Source of the DNA: an uncultured Eubacteriales bacterium
Lineage (GTDB): Bacteria > Bacillota > Clostridia > Lachnospirales > Anaerotignaceae
Length of the DNA stretch: 5,414 nucleotides
Assembly (NCBI GenBank): GCA_902406135.1
Contig: CABPCX010000141.1
Location: 1-5,414 of the forward strand
Reading direction: 5' to 3'
The notes under the pieces are model-generated. The model was not told the origin of the DNA. It worked only from the letters and a program-made list of their open reading frames with translations, and made no database searches. The position numbers were made by a program, and so were the translations under genes. This document shows positions 4,613-5,414 of the stretch, piece by piece. The first letter of the stretch is position 1. Every line of letters starts with the position of its first letter.

Positions 4613-5414
4613 ATGCCATTGGAAGCAGTGACGGAGAAAATTTCACTGAGCAGCAGGGGTAAAGGCGAGACGATTCAGATATTGACAGAAGGCGATATGA
4701 TTGTGCCGGATATAAATCCCGATATATACCAGATACTTAAAACGGACGAGGACGTAATAATCGACAGCGTCAGGGCAGAGCAGGGACGTATATGCTTTAC
4801 GGGAAGGATAGTTGTTTCGGTGCTTTACTACGGAAGAAAGACCGAGCAGCCCATAAGCTTTATGAGGGCCGAATTTCCCATAAGCGACTGTATTTCCGCA
4901 GAAGGCGTTACGGAGGATACGGAGGCCGATGTGACGGCGGAAATAATACATACGGACTACAGGCTTGTAAATGACAGGAAAATAAATAGGAAAGCGGTTA
5001 CGTCAGCGGAAGGAAGCTGGACTAACAGCCGTACGGAAGACGTGCTGGAAGATGTAAAGGGCGATTCGTTTTTACAGAGCAAGACCGGAGAAATAAATAT
5101 CGGAAACGTAAAGGAGCGTACCGAAGAGGAATTTATCGTAAGGGAGGAGCTGAAACTTCCCGCAGGAAATCCCGATATAGCGGAAATTTTGGAAACGACG
5201 GCCGATATATGCCGCAGGGAGATAAGATTTTCGGGCTCACAGGCTCAAATCAGGGGAGAGTTCAAAATATGCGTAATATATATCGGCGCAGGAGAGACCC
5301 CTGCCATTGAGTCGGCGGAATTTACCGTACCCTTCAGCGGAAGCGTTGAGGTACCTGTATCGGAGGGTGAAAACTATTACATAGTCAGAATGAAGCCCAC
5401 AAAAGTAAAGGCGG
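4613..5414 (+). CDS. SPOCS/DUF3794-domain protein, probable SipL-like spore envelope protein, 5' part
   Basis: The frame is open from the ATG at 4613 past the window end, giving 267 residues with no stop. GGGAGG lies eight bases upstream. Two copies of the SPOCS (DUF3794) signature are visible: VPDINPDIYQILKT (31-44) leading to G64-RIVVSVLYYG (65-74), and LPAGNPDIAEILET (182-195) leading to G215-EFKICVIYIG (216-225). Shared features are P-x-x-NPDI-x-x-IL-x-T and a later G-x-hydrophobic-strand-Y-x-G. There is no signal peptide or membrane helix, so it is probably cytoplasmic, as expected for a mother-cell spore protein. Proteins of this type often end in a LysM domain. C. difficile SipL, which binds the coat base protein SpoIVA, has this plan. 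The C-terminal part lies outside the window, so the SipL assignment is inferred. Other clostridial DUF3794 proteins have less certain roles. The spore role is family knowledge; no sporulation promoter is convincingly seen. Confidence 0.88.
   Translation, partial: MPLEAVTEKISLSSRGKGETIQILTEGDMIVPDINPDIYQILKTDEDVIIDSVRAEQGRICFTGRIVVSVLYYGRKTEQPISFMRAEFPISDCISAEGVTEDTEADVTAEIIHTDYRLVNDRKINRKAVTSAEGSWTNSRTEDVLEDVKGDSFLQSKTGEINIGNVKERTEEEFIVREELKLPAGNPDIAEILETTADICRREIRFSGSQAQIRGEFKICVIYIGAGETPAIESAEFTVPFSGSVEVPVSEGENYYIVRMKPTKVKA

Noticed and set aside
4792..4974. 60-codon + strand frame inside the SPOCS gene
   Set aside because: The overlapping frame from 4613 carries clear SPOCS motifs over the whole stretch. 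The 4792 frame gives an Arg/Gly/Tyr-rich product with no family features and no ribosome binding site.

Overview
The window reads as chromosome of an anaerobic, spore-forming Firmicute of the Clostridia. This is an inference from gene content: an anaerobic-type cobalamin methyltransferase, a CdaA/CdaR c-di-AMP module, a short Gram-positive type I signal peptidase and a SPOCS-domain (DUF3794) spore-coat-type protein. It also fits the AT-rich spacers, the heavy use of ATA (Ile) and AGA/AGG (Arg) codons and the strong purine-rich ribosome binding sites. Nothing in the window fixes the genus. Every convincing gene is on the + strand. There are no RNA genes, CRISPR arrays, insertion sequences or phage genes.

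Layout: (1) 1-332, the 3' end of a cobalt-precorrin-2 C20-methyltransferase gene (cbiL family). Its reading frame stops early at 295, while the family's C-terminal tail continues in another frame to 332. A perfect 12-bp-stem terminator follows at 341-369. (2) 370-636, an AT-rich spacer with only weak promoter candidates. (3) 637-1581, an auxin-efflux-carrier (AEC) family permease, closed by a terminator at 1673-1708. (4) An extended -10 promoter at 1743-1771, followed by cdaA (1817-2701) and cdaR (2688-3947), which overlap by 14 bases. They encode the membrane diadenylate cyclase and its YbbR-domain regulator. The glmM gene that usually follows is absent, and a strong hairpin with a T-rich tail sits directly after cdaR. 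(5) 4040-4549, a type I signal peptidase with intact Ser/Lys catalytic motifs. (6) From 4613 past the window end, a protein with two SPOCS repeats resembling the N-terminal part of SipL-type spore proteins. It has no stop codon in the window.

How they work together: cdaA and cdaR clearly form one translationally coupled unit controlling c-di-AMP, and hence potassium/osmotic and cell-wall homeostasis. The signal peptidase acts in protein export at the same membrane, and the SPOCS protein probably acts in spore envelope assembly. The hairpins between these later genes suggest separate transcription units or attenuated read-through, not a simple operon. The cobalamin gene and the permease are separate units.

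I did not find a convincing undescribed system. The two observations most worth checking are the frameshift near the end of the cbiL-type gene and a hairpin at 4562-4606 whose 3' arm contains the ribosome binding site of the SPOCS gene and which is followed by a T-run.
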